64,000 bases of DNA from contig NW_022985074.1 in NCBI RefSeq assembly GCF_010015585.1, positions 868,026 through 932,025 of the forward strand, written 5' to 3'. Position numbers and translations under genes: made by a program. The notes under the pieces were generated by a model that had not been told where the DNA came from, made no database searches, and worked only from the letters and a program-made list of their open reading frames with translations. This DNA comes from Eremomyces bilateralis CBS 781.70 (Eukaryota > Ascomycota > Dothideomycetes > Eremomycetales > Eremomycetaceae). Positions 48,420 to 61,269 of this stretch are shown piece by piece; within the stretch, counting starts at the first letter, position 1, and each line of letters begins with the position of its first letter.

Positions 48420-48896
48420 GATGAATAGAAATTGGTTGATAAACGAGGGGAGCGTACTCTAACAAGGTTGACCTTATGGTTGGGTCCCCGTTTATTGAAT
48501 CAGCACTGTTGCGGCGTGGTGTTGCGGAGATATCTCCAGTATGGACCTCGTGGGACTCGACTGATGAAGCAACGGAGACGCGTCAACGCGTTTAAAGTTG
48601 ATGCCTTAATTTTGGCCTGACTGCCTTGAAAACCTTGATGCCTCACACCGACGCCACATCCAACTCAATCTTCACGATCACGAACCCAGTCCAATCCCCT
48701 ACTCCCTACTGTAGAGGTAACTCTGCCTTTGCCTTACAGTACTCAATTGTTGTCTATCTTAATCTGTATAGACAAGAGGAACCACTATTTCCAAGTCTAG
48801 AATAGTACGATAGCTTCGTTCAAGTACTCCGGTGGGGACTGGCTGCCTCACAAACTCTATGAGAAAGACGAATCGTCACATTACCATTCCCCGAAT
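48420..48896. promoter_or_regulatory. Divergent csm3/hpr1 promoter
   Basis: Only 477 bases separate the two start codons, so both genes must share this promoter. No recognised binding site stands out. Confidence 0.6.
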
Positions 48897-51262
48897 ATGG
48901 CGGTTCCTGTCCTCTTAACCGTAGACCAAGCGGTCGAAAAAACAGAGCATCTTCTTGATCGCGCCCGCACCATTAAAGGTACCGGTGGCATCGAACCACG
49001 GCTACCATCGTCGGAATTCAAGCGCGCATTTGGCCTGAACCCTAGTGCCACTCAGGATACGAAGAATGCTCAATATGCCGTTATTTCAATTGCTGCCCGG
49101 CGAGTCTTCTACAAGATAATCGTAAGACCCAGTCTTCCTATATTCTACGATAGCAGACTCTTACAATTTGGCAGGCATCAACTCACATCGACAGCCCCAA
49201 GTTTGTCGACATGTGGAATTTACTTGATATCCTGCTGGTCTGTGGTGATGATGGTGAGGCAACCGGAAAGCCATGCTTTGGTCGGCCATAATGCTAACTC
49301 CAGCTTAGAACAATGCGAGACAGGATTGATGTCCACTCTCTTTGAAGAATTGCTTGACAGCCAGAGTATCGACGACTGCCGGGTTATCTTCGGTTACCTA
49401 GAATCAAGGAGGCAGCAACTCATTGCGGTAGGATCAAATCCGTCTTGAATTCTAAGTGTCGCTAATAGATCTAGAAACACTTCGGTCCTAAGCAACAGAA
49501 AAACCTCGTGACCCTTCGATCTTGTAGCGAACTGCTTCGACGACTTTCCAGGGCCGAGGATGCTGTATTCTGCGGTCGTGTGTTCATCTTCCTCTTCCAA
49601 AGTTTTCCTTTGGGAGAACGCGGTTGGGTGAATCAAAGGGGGGATTTTCATGTCGAAAACGTCACGACGTATGAGTCGCAGACGCCCCCGGAAGGTGATA
49701 AGGCAGATCGTAGCGCCGACCAAATCAATCAAAATCAATCTCAAACCCCAGCCTCGGCAGACGTTAATATGGAAGATCAAGAAGACGCACCCCTTCCCAT
49801 TGTCTCTACACCCGGGAAAGATGTCGGCCGTGAGAAAGATTCAAACCACGCGGAAGACACTATCGATGAAGAAACGGGGTTGAACAGGCTTTACCCTGTC
49901 TTTTGGGCCTTGCAAGAAGTGTTCTCGAATCCCCCCCGAGTGGCGGATCAGCCGGAATTTGCCCAATTCAAGAATGGACTGGAGGCGACGATTGAACGGT
50001 TCAAGGCAATGCCGAAGATCAAGCAGGCACGGAATCTCGATGACAAGCGTGGCGTGAAACGGAAACACGGCGAATCCCATACCGAGTTCGCAAGCATTTT
50101 CAATCCCAAGTATCTAACGAGCCAGGATTTGTTCAAGCTTGAGGTAGGCAACCCTTCCGAGCATCGGTTCCGTTACTAACTCGGTAATCCGCGTTACAGC
50201 TGAGCGATCTCGCTTTCCAGAGACATGTTCTCGTGCAAGGCTTGATTTTGATCGAGTTCTTACTCTCACTCACGGAGAAGGCTCGGAAACGGTGGCCTAC
50301 GCTTCCAAATCGGCACTTGCAGTTTGGGATCAATTTAAGTGAAGAAGATGTAAGTGTTTTGTCTAGTGAGAGGATGAAATCACGTAGTTAGTGCATGGAC
50401 TAATGATTGGATGGGACCTTTTTAGACGGAATGGGCCATCGCAATGAAAGCAAGGATCGCGGCCTACCTCCAAGAGGGCCCAGAGGGGAAATTTTACTAC
50501 CGTATGGTCGATACGGTTTTGTCACGGGACAAAAATTGGGTGTTCTGGAAGATGGAGAATTGTCCTCCAATCGTGAAAGATGCCCTGACGGTTGAGCAAT
50601 TCTTTGGTGCCAACACAGGTGCGGAGAAAACCTTCGCCCAGAGGCGTATGCGAGCAGCGCCTATGGGTACGTTGGACCTGAGATTCCTGTCTGATGCAGG
50701 CGGGACGGACGCCACCCAAGGGCTAGGGACATTCGCACGGTGAGTGGCATCCATTTCGTTTCGGGCAAATACCAGGAGCATCATATGGCGCTTGACAACC
50801 CCGCCACTATGTGGGGCGCATCGACTGACCAATATCAGGCAACCCCCACTAAGTGCGGAGAAATACGTCAAAGGTGCACAAGGAGCTGAATTGGATTTGG
50901 AGATGGCAACGGCGGAAGAGGAGAAATCACAGCTGCAGGATACCAAGGCAAGTCAGACGTGGAGAGCGCTTCGTGTGGCGTCAAGGACCAAACTGGGTAC
51001 TTTCAACAATGTCGACGACGATATTGGGAGTCTTTCGAAGCTTCTCGAACCCGATGCGACCGAGGACGGCAAGGAGGAAGACAAGGAGCAGCCAGGTCAA
51101 CAGGAGAATAAGGATGAAGCCAGGGGAGAGGAAGGATATGGGATGACCAAAGCGGGTGAGGGGTCAGCTGCACCGTTAACCGCTCCCATTGACGCTACAA
51201 ACGGTACGGAAGTTTCATCGCCAGGACCCCAGAGACACTCAGTGGAAGAACGGTCCGAATAG
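48897..51262 (+). CDS. hpr1: THO complex subunit Hpr1/THOC1
   Basis: Seven exons: 48897-49121, 49175-49253, 49309-49427, 49475-50143, 50200-50349, 50426-50739 and 50839-51262; 659 residues. Every join keeps phase and every donor is GTA/GTG type. THOC1 is a nuclear protein of the THO complex, which packages nascent mRNA, links transcription to export (TREX) and prevents R-loops. Family blocks include LRSCSELLRRLSRAEDAVFCGR near 155 and LFPLxE-like FPLGERG after it. Next comes an acidic linker (about 200-255), then LNRLYPVFWALQEVFSNPP near 265, and a C-terminal helical half with FQRHVLVQGLILIEFLLSL and DKNWVFWKMENCP. The last 130 residues are acidic and disordered. The gene is divergent to csm3. 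Confidence 0.93.
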
Positions 51263-53154
51263 CAAGTCGGCAATCACTACGAAATACTCAAACTAGACGA
51301 ACAGGGCGCACCCGATATAAACTGTTCTCGGTGTTTGTTGCAAGCCTGCCATCCGACATCACTGGGTGAATACTGCTTACGATAGAGTGGATTGGACGAA
51401 GCAGAGGGGCGGCTGGCAGCGGCCCTTCCAAGAAGATCCAAGGCACTGAAGCTTGAGTCAGAGCAAGGAAGACTTTACCAATGGTGGCGAGAAGACCGAC
51501 ACCTTCATTAACGAATTTCCTGTTCCTGAGGGTTCGACCAGCAATTAGATGAAGTTGCATGGCTGGGTGATGAAGAGTTCTGCCGCTAGTGATTGCGTGC
51601 ATCGAATGCCACCGCCTCGCGTTCGGAGGACATCTCTGGCAAAATGGCGTATCCATCAATCGTTTTGCCTCGCTTATCGCTCATCATGCGTCTGGAGTTG
51701 GGGATAGGGCGCATAAACCATGGAAGAGCTTGGTGATCGGGATGCGTGTTGGATTAAGAGACATAAGACTTGTCCTAAGACGGTAGAGCAATCGATGAAG
51801 CCGCTAGCTAGCAGGCCAAATTGTCCGCACAGGCACTTCCCGGACCGCGCCAAGGATGCCCGCTCGGAAGATCTCTCAAACGTGAGTCTCAGGCCAATGG
51901 GCTATGGCTGAGAAACGTTATGGTGTTGTGAAATTTCCGAATGCAGTCCTGTCATCATGTCATGGAGCAAGAGCTTCGAAGCTGGGGATTCCCTGTCTGC
52001 TGCCAGGTCAGGGACTTGTGACAGCCCTCGTGTGTCGAAACATCTTCTGTCAGATGCTTCTTTTGATGGGCCGGTCTGCATTTCCCCACACCTTTCTTGC
52101 CGCTGGTCCCCTGGATTTTGTTGTCACCAGTGGTGGGGCCGGAATACTGTCGAATATGTTCTCAGCAGTTACGCGCTGGGGGCTCATAATGAATCAGCAT
52201 GACTTGTTACAACCACAGCATATCCGAGGCCGTAGCTCTCGATCACCAAATAGCTTCAATACCAAGCACACGAGGTTGGTGGCCCAAGAATCCTGGGAAT
52301 CAAAGAACATCTGTGCAAGAACAAAACTGAAGTGCTGTCAGCCAAGCCGATGCCCCGTCTGATTTGGGCTGGAATATACCCACGCATCTTGGCTCGGTAA
52401 TAAGTCATGGGACAGGTCGCGGAGAATTTCCAGTCCAGGCGAAGGTGGCAACAGAACCACTAATGTGGGATCGGGACCAGTCAGTAAGGCGTAGAACTGT
52501 TTTCGTGCGGAGTTGAAACAACCTGACTGGTCTAAAATGCTAGGAACAATCCTGCTGACAACAGGATGCTTAGTTGAGACTCACAAACCTGGTAGGCTTA
52601 GATGATAAACTGGAAGCAGATGGTCGTTGAACAGCCTAACAAAAGGAACATTCGCAATGTCTGACGGTGGATATAGACCTGCCATCGTATCAGCGCGTGG
52701 ATGCTACCAGATGAAGATGTCGTCTAGTACAATCACGAGCATCCCTCTGTGAGAAAAGAGGGGTTGAACGGAGCGAAAGACGGCATTGGGTTATCAGAGC
52801 ATCTTCCGAGTGAGTTCCGACCAATGCCACTGACACAATTTGTTCATGCCTTGGCTTGCCCCGGGGTCCCTGGCCCTCCTTGGGGGTTGCATCCTGATCT
52901 TGATCGTCACCACCCTCGCTCCCAGCCCTCCTCAGCCTGCTCACCGTTCCCACCATCACTTTCGGACAATTCTTTGTTAATATATGATTTCCTCGTTGGG
53001 AAAGGGACCCTTGACTACCGTGGTCATAGGTAATCTGATCGGAATTGATGTAGATTAAGATTGCAGTGCTTTGCTCATCCCCGCGCAAATCAATGGCCTT
53101 GGGAGCGAACCAGCAGCCTTCCTGACGCTTGGTGCCTGAACTGGCGGCACTCCA
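51263..53154. other. Gene-poor stretch after hpr1
   Basis: About 1.9 kb. Several open frames exist, but none shows family motifs, consistent splice signals or protein-like composition. It should hold the hpr1 terminator and the 3' region of the candidate gene to the right. A decayed sequence or a non-coding transcript is possible; I have no positive evidence for either. Confidence 0.4.
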
Positions 53155-54191
53155 TCAACAATAAGGTCGAAGGGGAGAAAGATTCAAGATGGAAATTTCC
53201 GAGAACCAGCGGAACCATCCGGGCAATTTGGAGCCATGCCAGATCATATGCTCTCCGCAAGTCTCGATATTGCTGCAATCTTCGTTCACCAGGTACGTGA
53301 ACAGTTGCAAATTGCACAACCGCTGCAATTCCGGTCATGAACACCATTGCAACCGGGTTTGCGCTGTCAGAGGGTCCAACCCGAACAATTTGAGATATCG
53401 TAGGGGAAGATCGCATTTATTCTCAGTCTGCGAAACCGCCACCGTCTCTATCATGCATCACGATCTCCATTGGATCGCAAAGAGGACCGTTCCATCACGA
53501 TCGTGGCACAGCGGCTGCACCGCCCAGTAGGCTGATACGTACCTTTTCACATACTTCATGCAAGTTAGGCAATGGTGGAGCATCCGCATCGTGAATGGAT
53601 TCTAGGCAGAGTGCCGCGGCTCTTCTGCCCACGCGGGGTTCCATCTGATTCATTGGGTTAGCCAGGAGCGGAGATGGTCAGATGGCGCTATGCACGCCCG
53701 TTCCTGGATGCTGATCATAGGAGCTTTTTCGCTTGGCTAGGCGGAGGCTTGCCGCTAGGATTACCCATGCTGCCGGTATCGACAAGATCCCAGCTCTTAC
53801 GACGGCGCTGTGTCGCCCGACTAGCATGTCCATGGCAGAAGACTGCGTTTGAAGGCCGAGATTTTGGACCGTTCCAACACTCCATACCAGAGATCGGAAC
53901 GAACCAACGGGATTCAACTTGATATTGAGCAACATGATTACAGCTTGCTGAGCAATATACTCCACGAGATGAGGGGAGGGAGGGAAACCTTTGCCCTAAC
54001 AACTCGTTCTTCAAATGGACGAGCTTCTGGAGTTGATTTCCAGAACCAATTTCCGGAGCGGGCCGAACACAACATATGAATAAGATATGATGGTGATAGT
54101 TACTACTTACTAGTAGTTGACCCTTAGGACTCTTTAGGCGGTCAGTTTGGGGCTTTGGCGGAGGCATCAGGCATGAGGTTGTTGATATCAT
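53155..54191 (-). CDS. Candidate multi-exon gene, product unrecognised
   Basis: No single long frame exists here, yet short minus-strand exons with good splice signals and protein-like sequence line up in phase. They are 53644-53543 (VGRRAAALCLESIHDADAP, then LPNLHEVCEK), 53427-53354 (CDLPLRYLKLFGLDPLTAQT) and 53272-53155 (MIWHGSKLPGWFRWFSE, then a stop). The introns are 115 and 81 bases; the first has a GTACGT donor, and the acceptor before the first of these exons follows a CTAAC branch. A possible first exon is 54191-54111 (PPPKPQTDRLKSPKG) with a GTAAGT donor. The part between 54110 and 53645 could not be resolved: two frames (one with RRRKSWDLVD and GNPSGKPPPSQ) compete. No known domain was recognised. 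It may be a small nuclear or regulatory protein, or a decaying gene. Treat the coordinates as outer limits. Confidence 0.35.
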
Positions 54192-56582
54192 CCTGGCTAG
54201 CTGAGAGCGGAGAGCCTCCCTGAGACAATGGTGAGTGGAGATGGAGAAGCGAGTGATGATTGACAATTAACGAAACGAAAGTTAAAGCAGAGAAGCGTTA
54301 GCGTGTCTGAGATTGTTCTCGAAGGCAGCTAAAGGATGATGCCTAGGTGGACTGTGGAGGTTGGGAACTTGGGGGCTAGCGGGTCGTGACTCGTGATAGG
54401 TGGCGCCACAGACTAGAAGCATGGAAAGGTTCTGTGATGGGTCATGGAATACATACATGCATCAGCAATGCAAATGACTGGAGGGAATGAGACACATTAC
54501 GGAGTATCATTATGGACATGGAGAAAATATGAGGCTTCATCCTTAGGCGATACTTCCACACTCATTTCCTCCCAGCCTCTACTCTCTATTTCTCACGTCT
54601 CCCTCTCTTTGGTGCTTGACCTGCGTCAGAGTTCAGACTTTCCACTAATCCTCCTAATCCACTCTATTATTACTGCATTGACGATTACTGCATTGACTAA
54701 TACTGTATTCGGTACAAGGTTGAGGCTAGCCTGCCCTATTCCCTGCCTTGCCCTGCCTTTCTCCTCACTGTTCTCGTCCTCATGCTTCTTTGCATCCTTC
54801 TTCGACGCAGGTTTGCGTCCACCAACAATGGTCTGCAGTTGTGTCCAACAAAGAATGATCGTGCACGCTGCCCAAGGCCTGCCGACTGGCCCTCTTTGGC
54901 TAGTTTCATACCACTAGCTGGCCTCTTGCTGCGCCCTTAGGACGTCCTCCGGCGCGTATGTGGGTCTTTGCCCTAAGAGTCAAGATCTCTGCATTTGTTC
55001 CTCAGTTATGCCTGTGTTTGTTTCTGCTCCAGCGTTTGACCAGGAAATAGTCGTCTGCATCGGGTTGTTGGGTTACTGATCCCATCGTTGCTGAATTGTC
55101 ATAGCCTGTCTCAACATGCGAAAGCCAAGTCGGATGCTAATTCTCCAACCCTTCTAGTGGGGGAGCTACATTCTTCGACACAGAACACATCGTGTACTCA
55201 AGATCGAGCCACCAGGAACAAGAATGACCATGACCTAGGTTGTGGGCCTGTACCAGCAGTGCCACCTCACCGTCCCCAGCCGTCGAAATTTTGGAGCGTT
55301 GTCCTGTTTAAGCGCTCTTGACACTTAACAAACTGGGACCATTCCTTTCTGGGCCATGCTCATTGTTCATCATTCAAAGCCCTTCCTCATTTCTTGCATG
55401 TCAACACCGTTGCGCAGGCTTCCTTCCATGCCTGCTTCCCCTGCAAGACTGACGATGGCTGTTCTGAACCAATCGATTGACTGGTTGACTTATTGGCGCC
55501 GGCTGAGGCGTCACCGTGATCTTCTCTCTCGATAATCGATTGACATCTGCATCAGCCTTCCCCTCGCATCGCGTATTCATGCTGGACCTCTGGCGCAGGC
55601 CGATCCTTGTACGGTCGGCCCTTACCCTCGATACCGAGCTTCGGGGGAATTGAGGCGCATGGCGCCATTCGGTCTGGTTTCAACTCGATCTAGCCTCATT
55701 GGCCGGTCTCTCAATCAACTTTCTCCGCCTACCAGGGCCTTATTCCGAGGCACCTTACCCTGGACAGGCCTTGTCGCTCCTCTTCCTTCCTCCCCTGTAC
55801 CCTGATAGACCACCTTCATGGCGACGGAGGTCACCTTTGACAAGCATCGTGTTTGGCGGGGTGAGCAGGGCGGCCGTTGTGATCCTCGATGGATACATCA
55901 AGTTTTAAAGCTTGAATGGGAACTCATGGGTATGCTGAGATGCGGAGACGGCCATCTACTTCAGATCCATCATCTACCTGCAGAAAGAAAGATTTATATC
56001 CCTCTTCCCATGCGCATTCTTGATCGATCTTTGGTCGTTCCCTGCTCCTTCATCGTCAATATACTCTACCTTCTTTTCAAATTGCCTTATACAAGTTGTG
56101 ACCTGGTGTCATTCCTGACTTCAACTTCGATCAAGATCAACCAACTTGTTGGATCCTATTCTATTGCAGGTTCACTTCCATTCATTCATTCAGAGCCTTG
56201 ATCGGTCAATCCCACTTGCCCGTCGCTTTTGCAATACGTTTACCCAAAACGGACGCTCTTGTACCTACCACCGGGAAACGCATAAGCTGTTCATCCATTC
56301 CCTCTCGTCCTGTTTTCAGGTCGATCACCGAGGCCAGCCCAAACCATTCTGCATTTGCAGCCGCTGGACTCCATCCGATCACTCAATCAACGTTCTCGGA
56401 TCTGTTAATTTCTGATTCCTGGAATTGCTTCCGCTTTGACAACTGGTATGTGATCGCCTGGCGGAATCATGCACCCTACTACTGTATGTTGAAATGTATG
56501 CTAACGAGAAGCAGCTTGTCCCTGCCAGAAGAGCTCCAAACCAACCTCTCTTCTAACCCTTTTTAACCCCACTATTTCTCCA
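54192..56582. promoter_or_regulatory. Long upstream region of the homeodomain gene
   Basis: 2.4 kb without a convincing exon. From about 54,540 onward it is pyrimidine-rich on the plus strand and contains many short ATG-initiated frames. This suggests a long, upstream-ORF-bearing leader of the homeodomain gene, as seen for many fungal developmental regulators. The left end is the promoter of the candidate minus-strand gene. Confidence 0.4.
54669..54697. repeat. Short direct repeat
   Basis: ATTACTGCATTGAC occurs at 54669-54682 and again at 54684-54697, one base apart and identical, followed by a diverged third copy. Confidence 0.8.
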
Positions 56583-58415
56583 ATGGTCGAGGGTAGCATT
56601 TTCACAATCCACCCACTCTCACCTCCTACTTCTCCGCGCATGTCTGGTTATCATCACGACTCTGAATCTGGGTGGCAACAAGGTCACTCATCTAAAGACC
56701 TCGAGTCTACCCCGTGTTCGACGGACGGCAACATGGCTCTAGTCCATACGGAGATGCCTAGCCTGGCTCTTGACATGCAGCAGAGACCAATGCTTCGCTC
56801 GCATAAGAGTTATCCCTATCCCCTAACCACTCCATCTCGTGCCCATCAGGAGAATACCCCGGCAAACAGCTCAGGTGCCTCTCCAACTAGCGCCGAACGT
56901 GTTATGGGTGTTGACGATGTTGACGATGAAGAACTCCCCAATGTTACATATGGCGGGTCCGCACCGGCTAGTCCAATGTCCAGGCTTACACCCACGTCCG
57001 CTCAAGGAGACAGGAATGACATGAAAGACATGGATCAGCAGCATCAGCAGGATCTCAATGGACTCAACATCACTACGATCGAAGCGAACGATGATGAGGT
57101 CCCGAAACCTATGACTGCACAAGAGCTACGTAACCAGAAGCGGAAAATGAAACGATTCCGGTAGGAAGCCCAAGTCTATTGTTCCGCTCATAACTAACCC
57201 TTCGTAGGCTCACACATAATCAAACCCGTTTCCTTATGAGCGAGTTCGCTCGTCAGGCCCATCCTGATGCCGCGCATCGTGAGCGATTGGCTCGGGAAAT
57301 TCCAGGTCTCAGCCCGCGGCAGGTGCAAGTATGGTTCCAGAACCGACGAGCAAAGCTGAAGAGGCTCACGAGCGATGACCGGGAGCGAATGATGAGATCG
57401 CGAGAACTACCCGACGGTTTCGACCTCACCCAGGCACTTCACTCGCCGTTTGGGACTAGCCATGGAGTTGCGCCTTCATTGAGTTCCAGCACCTACACCC
57501 CAAGCTTCCCGGAAGGAAATATGATTCGCCCACTGACCTTGGATACGATGCGGAGAATGCCTGACTCTTCCCATCTCTCTCCAACTGGTGTCTCCCCCGC
57601 CTTCGGAGGTTTCGCATTCACTCCCCCACAGTCCGCGACGGACACCCTTTCTCCTGTTTCGGCCGAGGGTGGGTTTGCTTTCTCTCCTGTCGACACCAGT
57701 CCACGCCGCGGAAATCCATTCGGATCGATGCCACCGCAATCCGCCTATCCCACGTCGCATCCTCACATTCCACGTCTACAGCTTCATGATCGAATGGGAC
57801 GGTCAAGGTCTGAGTCTCTCTCAAGTCCTCTCCGTACGAGCATGTCATATTCTGGTCCTGGGACCGACTTTTCTGGCCCCGATCCCACTAGCCCGGCTCT
57901 GAATAGCGCTCCGCTTAGTGGACCGGATCATAGCAGCGAACCAAGGAGTCCATCAGGTCTCAATATTAACTATGGCCTTGGATACTCATGTAAGTCTCGC
58001 TTCCTTGAATGGCTTCTCTGAATAGATCGCTAACCAGCATTTAGATGCACAAATGCCTGGATTCCAAGCCACTGCAGCTAATCGCATGCGATCCTTTTCC
58101 AATGGCATGCCTCGGCGAATTGACTTGGCTGGTGCAACCTCCTCTTATCAGCCTACATCACGACCGGGTTCCGTCCACGCTCCTCAGACCGCGACTTACC
58201 CCAACTACCAGTCCAGTCCGCTAGGAACGCCGAATAACTACAACCTTATGAGCGCGCCACATCACGTCACCAATTTCCAACACAGCTATATGCGGCAAGA
58301 CTCCGAAGGCCCAGACGGTTCTCACTTCTCAAGTGTCGATAACGACGGCTCTGGGATGGGACAGGACGGCTCTGGGATGGCACAGGAAGGAGAAGGAATG
58401 CAGCACCAGTACTAA
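56583..58415 (+). CDS. Homeodomain transcription factor
   Basis: Three exons, 56583-57160, 57208-57989 and 58045-58415, give 576 residues. A typical 60-residue homeodomain lies at about 187-247. Its basic N-terminal arm KRKMKRFR is split from helix 1 by the first intron. The recognition helix reads RQVQVWFQNRRAKLKR, with the invariant Trp235, Phe236, Asn238 and Arg240. It should bind TAAT-like DNA in the nucleus. The regions before and after are Ser/Pro-rich, probably activation or repression segments, with repeated SPxxxGGFAFxP-like pieces around 330-360. Related fungal homeobox proteins control conidiation and fruiting, but the exact orthologue is not clear. The start is the first ATG in a frame preceded by a long leader. 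The tail carries a 21-base tandem duplication. Confidence 0.9.
58344..58385 (+). repeat. 21-base in-frame tandem duplication
   Basis: Two copies, 58344-58364 and 58365-58385, differ at one base. They encode DGSGMGQ and DGSGMAQ near the C-terminus of the homeodomain protein. Being a multiple of three, copy-number change would keep the frame. Confidence 0.85.
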
Positions 58416-60021
58416 GCCTCGCAAACCACCCATTCACGGCTGTACCATCCGCATCCTTGGTGCTTTTAACGGCATCATCTTGGGAATGCTCCCTTCTCCA
58501 TTGTGCGATCTCCTCAAGGATCGAACGCACTTCCTGTCTGGGTTACTCTGTACGAATAATGGCTACACGGCGCAACGAGGTATAATATGTGAAGACGAAA
58601 TGACATGCAAGATGAGGGAAGGAGGAAATTCCCACACAAGGCTTGACCTTTCGAAGGTTTTGTTCCACAACAAAATTTATGGTTTTAACATGTATTTGAT
58701 GAGGATATTTGCAGAACAGGAGAATATTTCGTATACCCTTGGTGTTTATTTCGGTTTAGCATCAGATACTACATGAAGCGAGATGGCTGGGCTGGGCCTC
58801 ATGACACTCGACATATCATTTTATCTTCAAACCATAAGCAATCAGCTAGAATTGGAAGATGTACTGTGACTTCGCCAGAGATCCAGTAACGATACTGGAG
58901 GGAATGACTCCGTGCTCCTCACTTGCCATCAACAAGACCTCAGCAAAAGCTCTGAATCCATCCACTTCCTCAGTGGTAGTTGGGCAAGCTGGCAGGCCTG
59001 GAAACCCCCTGTCAGCCTTTCTGCTATGAAACTTAATAGCACAATTATGCATCCTTCAGCGAACTGAAGGCAGAGTTCGTGTCTGGTTTCACGACTGGCT
59101 TACCCTGACATCCAGTCTGACAGCATACCTTACCCCAACTCATGTGAGCATCCAGGACTTCAGCGCACAACTCCGCCGTATAGGTTCTTCGGGCCTTAGA
59201 TCCGATAAGGCCCATTGTTCCATTTTGTTTCTTCTAGAAGAACGGGAGAACTTTCTTGAAACCGGGCCGGGTGGAGTGAGGGGAAGGGACATGAAACCAG
59301 GCAAGACATGGGGACGCTTGCACGGAGGAACACTAGAGAACCAAGGGTACTCAGGTCAGTTGACACTTGACAGTTCCTAGTCGGATCTCTAGTCTAGGCT
59401 TGAGTGTTTCAACTTTCAATCGTAAGGGAGTGACTTCATGGGGATGTCTGAGTATGGTTTACGGTCTTACTGAAGTCGAAACCTTCAGTTTATGGGACAT
59501 GTGATGGCGGTGAATGAGTTGGTAATAGATGTTCATGATGCTTCCTAGCGGAGCCCTATCTGATCTGATGGAGATGCCAGGGTGCCACAATTCCATGAAA
59601 ATCGCAATCCTGATAGTTGAATGAGAAATGAGGTTCATTTGGGTAATAGAGGTTCAAAGACCCGAACACAATTAGTGTTATAGATCCGGTTTGTATTAAT
59701 TCTGAGAGTGACGTGAAGCTGGGTTGGTGGTGGTCTTCTGTGAGTTCTGATCATTGGTGTCGTGAAGAAGATTTAGAAGCCTTAATGCCTTGGTGCCTGA
59801 CCAGGACTGTCCCAAACCTCACCCTCTTCGATATCTCCAGTCGACGAGATGTTTCGGAGAGGACGAACTCAACATCCTGTCGAATCTAGTCTATCCTGAC
59901 CTCTAGTGCGTGTTTACGCGGTATGAAGGCTTTTATCATCATTGATGATCCATTGACGGGGTGTCGCCAACGGTTTCCTCCTGTCGCATAACGCTGCTTC
60001 ACTACCATCGCTTCTCACGTT
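58416..60021. other. Intergenic region
   Basis: 1.6 kb between two plus-strand genes. It holds the homeobox terminator and the next gene's promoter. Open frames are short and without protein character; nothing else was recognised. Confidence 0.5.
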
Positions 60022-61269
60022 ATGCTCCGCCGAGTCCTATCCTCGAAATTGCACCCACAGCTTCCCCTGAATCGACAAGACCTGCAGAAGCTGCTTGACC
60101 AAGTGTCAACGTCTTTCCGTGTACACCTCGACCGCGTCCACGGCGAACCGGCTCCGCGGCCTCGACTAGTTGACTCGGCAGTTGCCACCACCGCTCCCCC
60201 TCGCGACAACCACGTTTCTGCTCGACAAGCCGCTGCGACACACGTAACGGCTGTCCTTTCGAATCCTTTATTCTCAACATCTCCGCTTCCGACGAAACCA
60301 GCTTCCAGTGTCCCGAATGATTCCCATAACGTTCGATCGGTTCGAGCGGTTCTCCAACACCCCCTCGAATGGCTTGAGAAACAAATCGCCAGCGGGTCTG
60401 GCACGGTCGTGCAAGTACAAGCTTGCCTAGAATCTCTCCTTCGAGCGTCGAAAGATAATGAGTCTCATGAGGCGCCGGAGGTTCTTCACGTTCAGCAGCG
60501 TCAGGCAGCGAGAACCATCATGAACTGGATTTGGTCTACGAACCAATTAGGCAATGAGGAATTTTTACGAAACGAAAGATTCGCGCGGCAGCTGGCCTCC
60601 TTTCTGGGGTCTACCAATCATCATGATGTTGTAATGCGATGGATAAAAGTGCCGTCGCAAAACGCCACAGACAGCAGTGCTCGAATTCAGCGACGATGGA
60701 ATGGGGCTCTCACTGCCGGCCTGATCTTTCATGAGATTTCCGACGATCCATCGGGAGGTACGGCGCTCACACTGTTTAACCGTGCTGTGTCCATCATGGC
60801 TGCAGAGGGGAAATTTTGTTCAGGATTTCAACCTGCTGCAAACATTCTCTTACGGCATTTTGCATTTAGCCAAAACCCGACCAAAGAGGATTCACTCGAG
60901 TATGACGGATTCATTTCCAATATTTCGCGCACATTCCGAAGACCCGAGCTGAACAAAGCCCTTCTGATGCTACTTCATCCTACCCACCCGGATTTGGAGG
61001 CGGGTAAAGCCTTTCTGCTGAACCTTGATGGGAAGGCTTCCGACCTCATGAAGCACAATGCTATGGAGAAGGAAAAGGCAGCAGCACTAAGTTTGGGGGT
61101 CGCAACGCTGCTCCTTCACCAGAAACGTTACGACGAAGCTTCATCCATACTTGACATCGCAAAGAGTCTTGTACAGATTGACAGGGATGATGTTGGGCAG
61201 GAATTGCCAAATATGGGGATCCTCGACGCGCTCTTGGACCGCAAAGGAGGACTCGATCCTGTACATTAG
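60022..61269 (+). CDS. Unrecognised protein, probably mitochondrial
   Basis: An uninterrupted 415-residue frame. The first 35 residues (MLRRVLSSKLHPQLPLNRQD) have Arg, Ser and Leu with no acidic residue before position 20, the pattern of a mitochondrial targeting peptide. Residues 40-100 are Pro/Ala/Ser-rich. From about 155 the protein is all helix, with paired-helix rhythm (LSLGVATLLLHQKRYDEASSIL) resembling TPR/PPR-type repeats but without a clear consensus. I do not recognise the family. A role in mitochondrial RNA handling or assembly is a guess from targeting and fold only. Context gives no help: its neighbours are a homeodomain factor and DEF1. Confidence 0.8.
   Translation: MLRRVLSSKLHPQLPLNRQDLQKLLDQVSTSFRVHLDRVHGEPAPRPRLVDSAVATTAPPRDNHVSARQAAATHVTAVLSNPLFSTSPLPTKPASSVPNDSHNVRSVRAVLQHPLEWLEKQIASGSGTVVQVQACLESLLRASKDNESHEAPEVLHVQQRQAARTIMNWIWSTNQLGNEEFLRNERFARQLASFLGSTNHHDVVMRWIKVPSQNATDSSARIQRRWNGALTAGLIFHEISDDPSGGTALTLFNRAVSIMAAEGKFCSGFQPAANILLRHFAFSQNPTKEDSLEYDGFISNISRTFRRPELNKALLMLLHPTHPDLEAGKAFLLNLDGKASDLMKHNAMEKEKAAALSLGVATLLLHQKRYDEASSILDIAKSLVQIDRDDVGQELPNMGILDALLDRKGGLDPVH

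Noticed and set aside
51904-52362. 152-residue plus-strand frame after hpr1
   Set aside because: No motif, no splice context and irregular composition; treated as chance.
53189-53530. 113-residue plus-strand frame
   Set aside because: Antisense to the spliced minus-strand candidate gene, whose exons look more protein-like.
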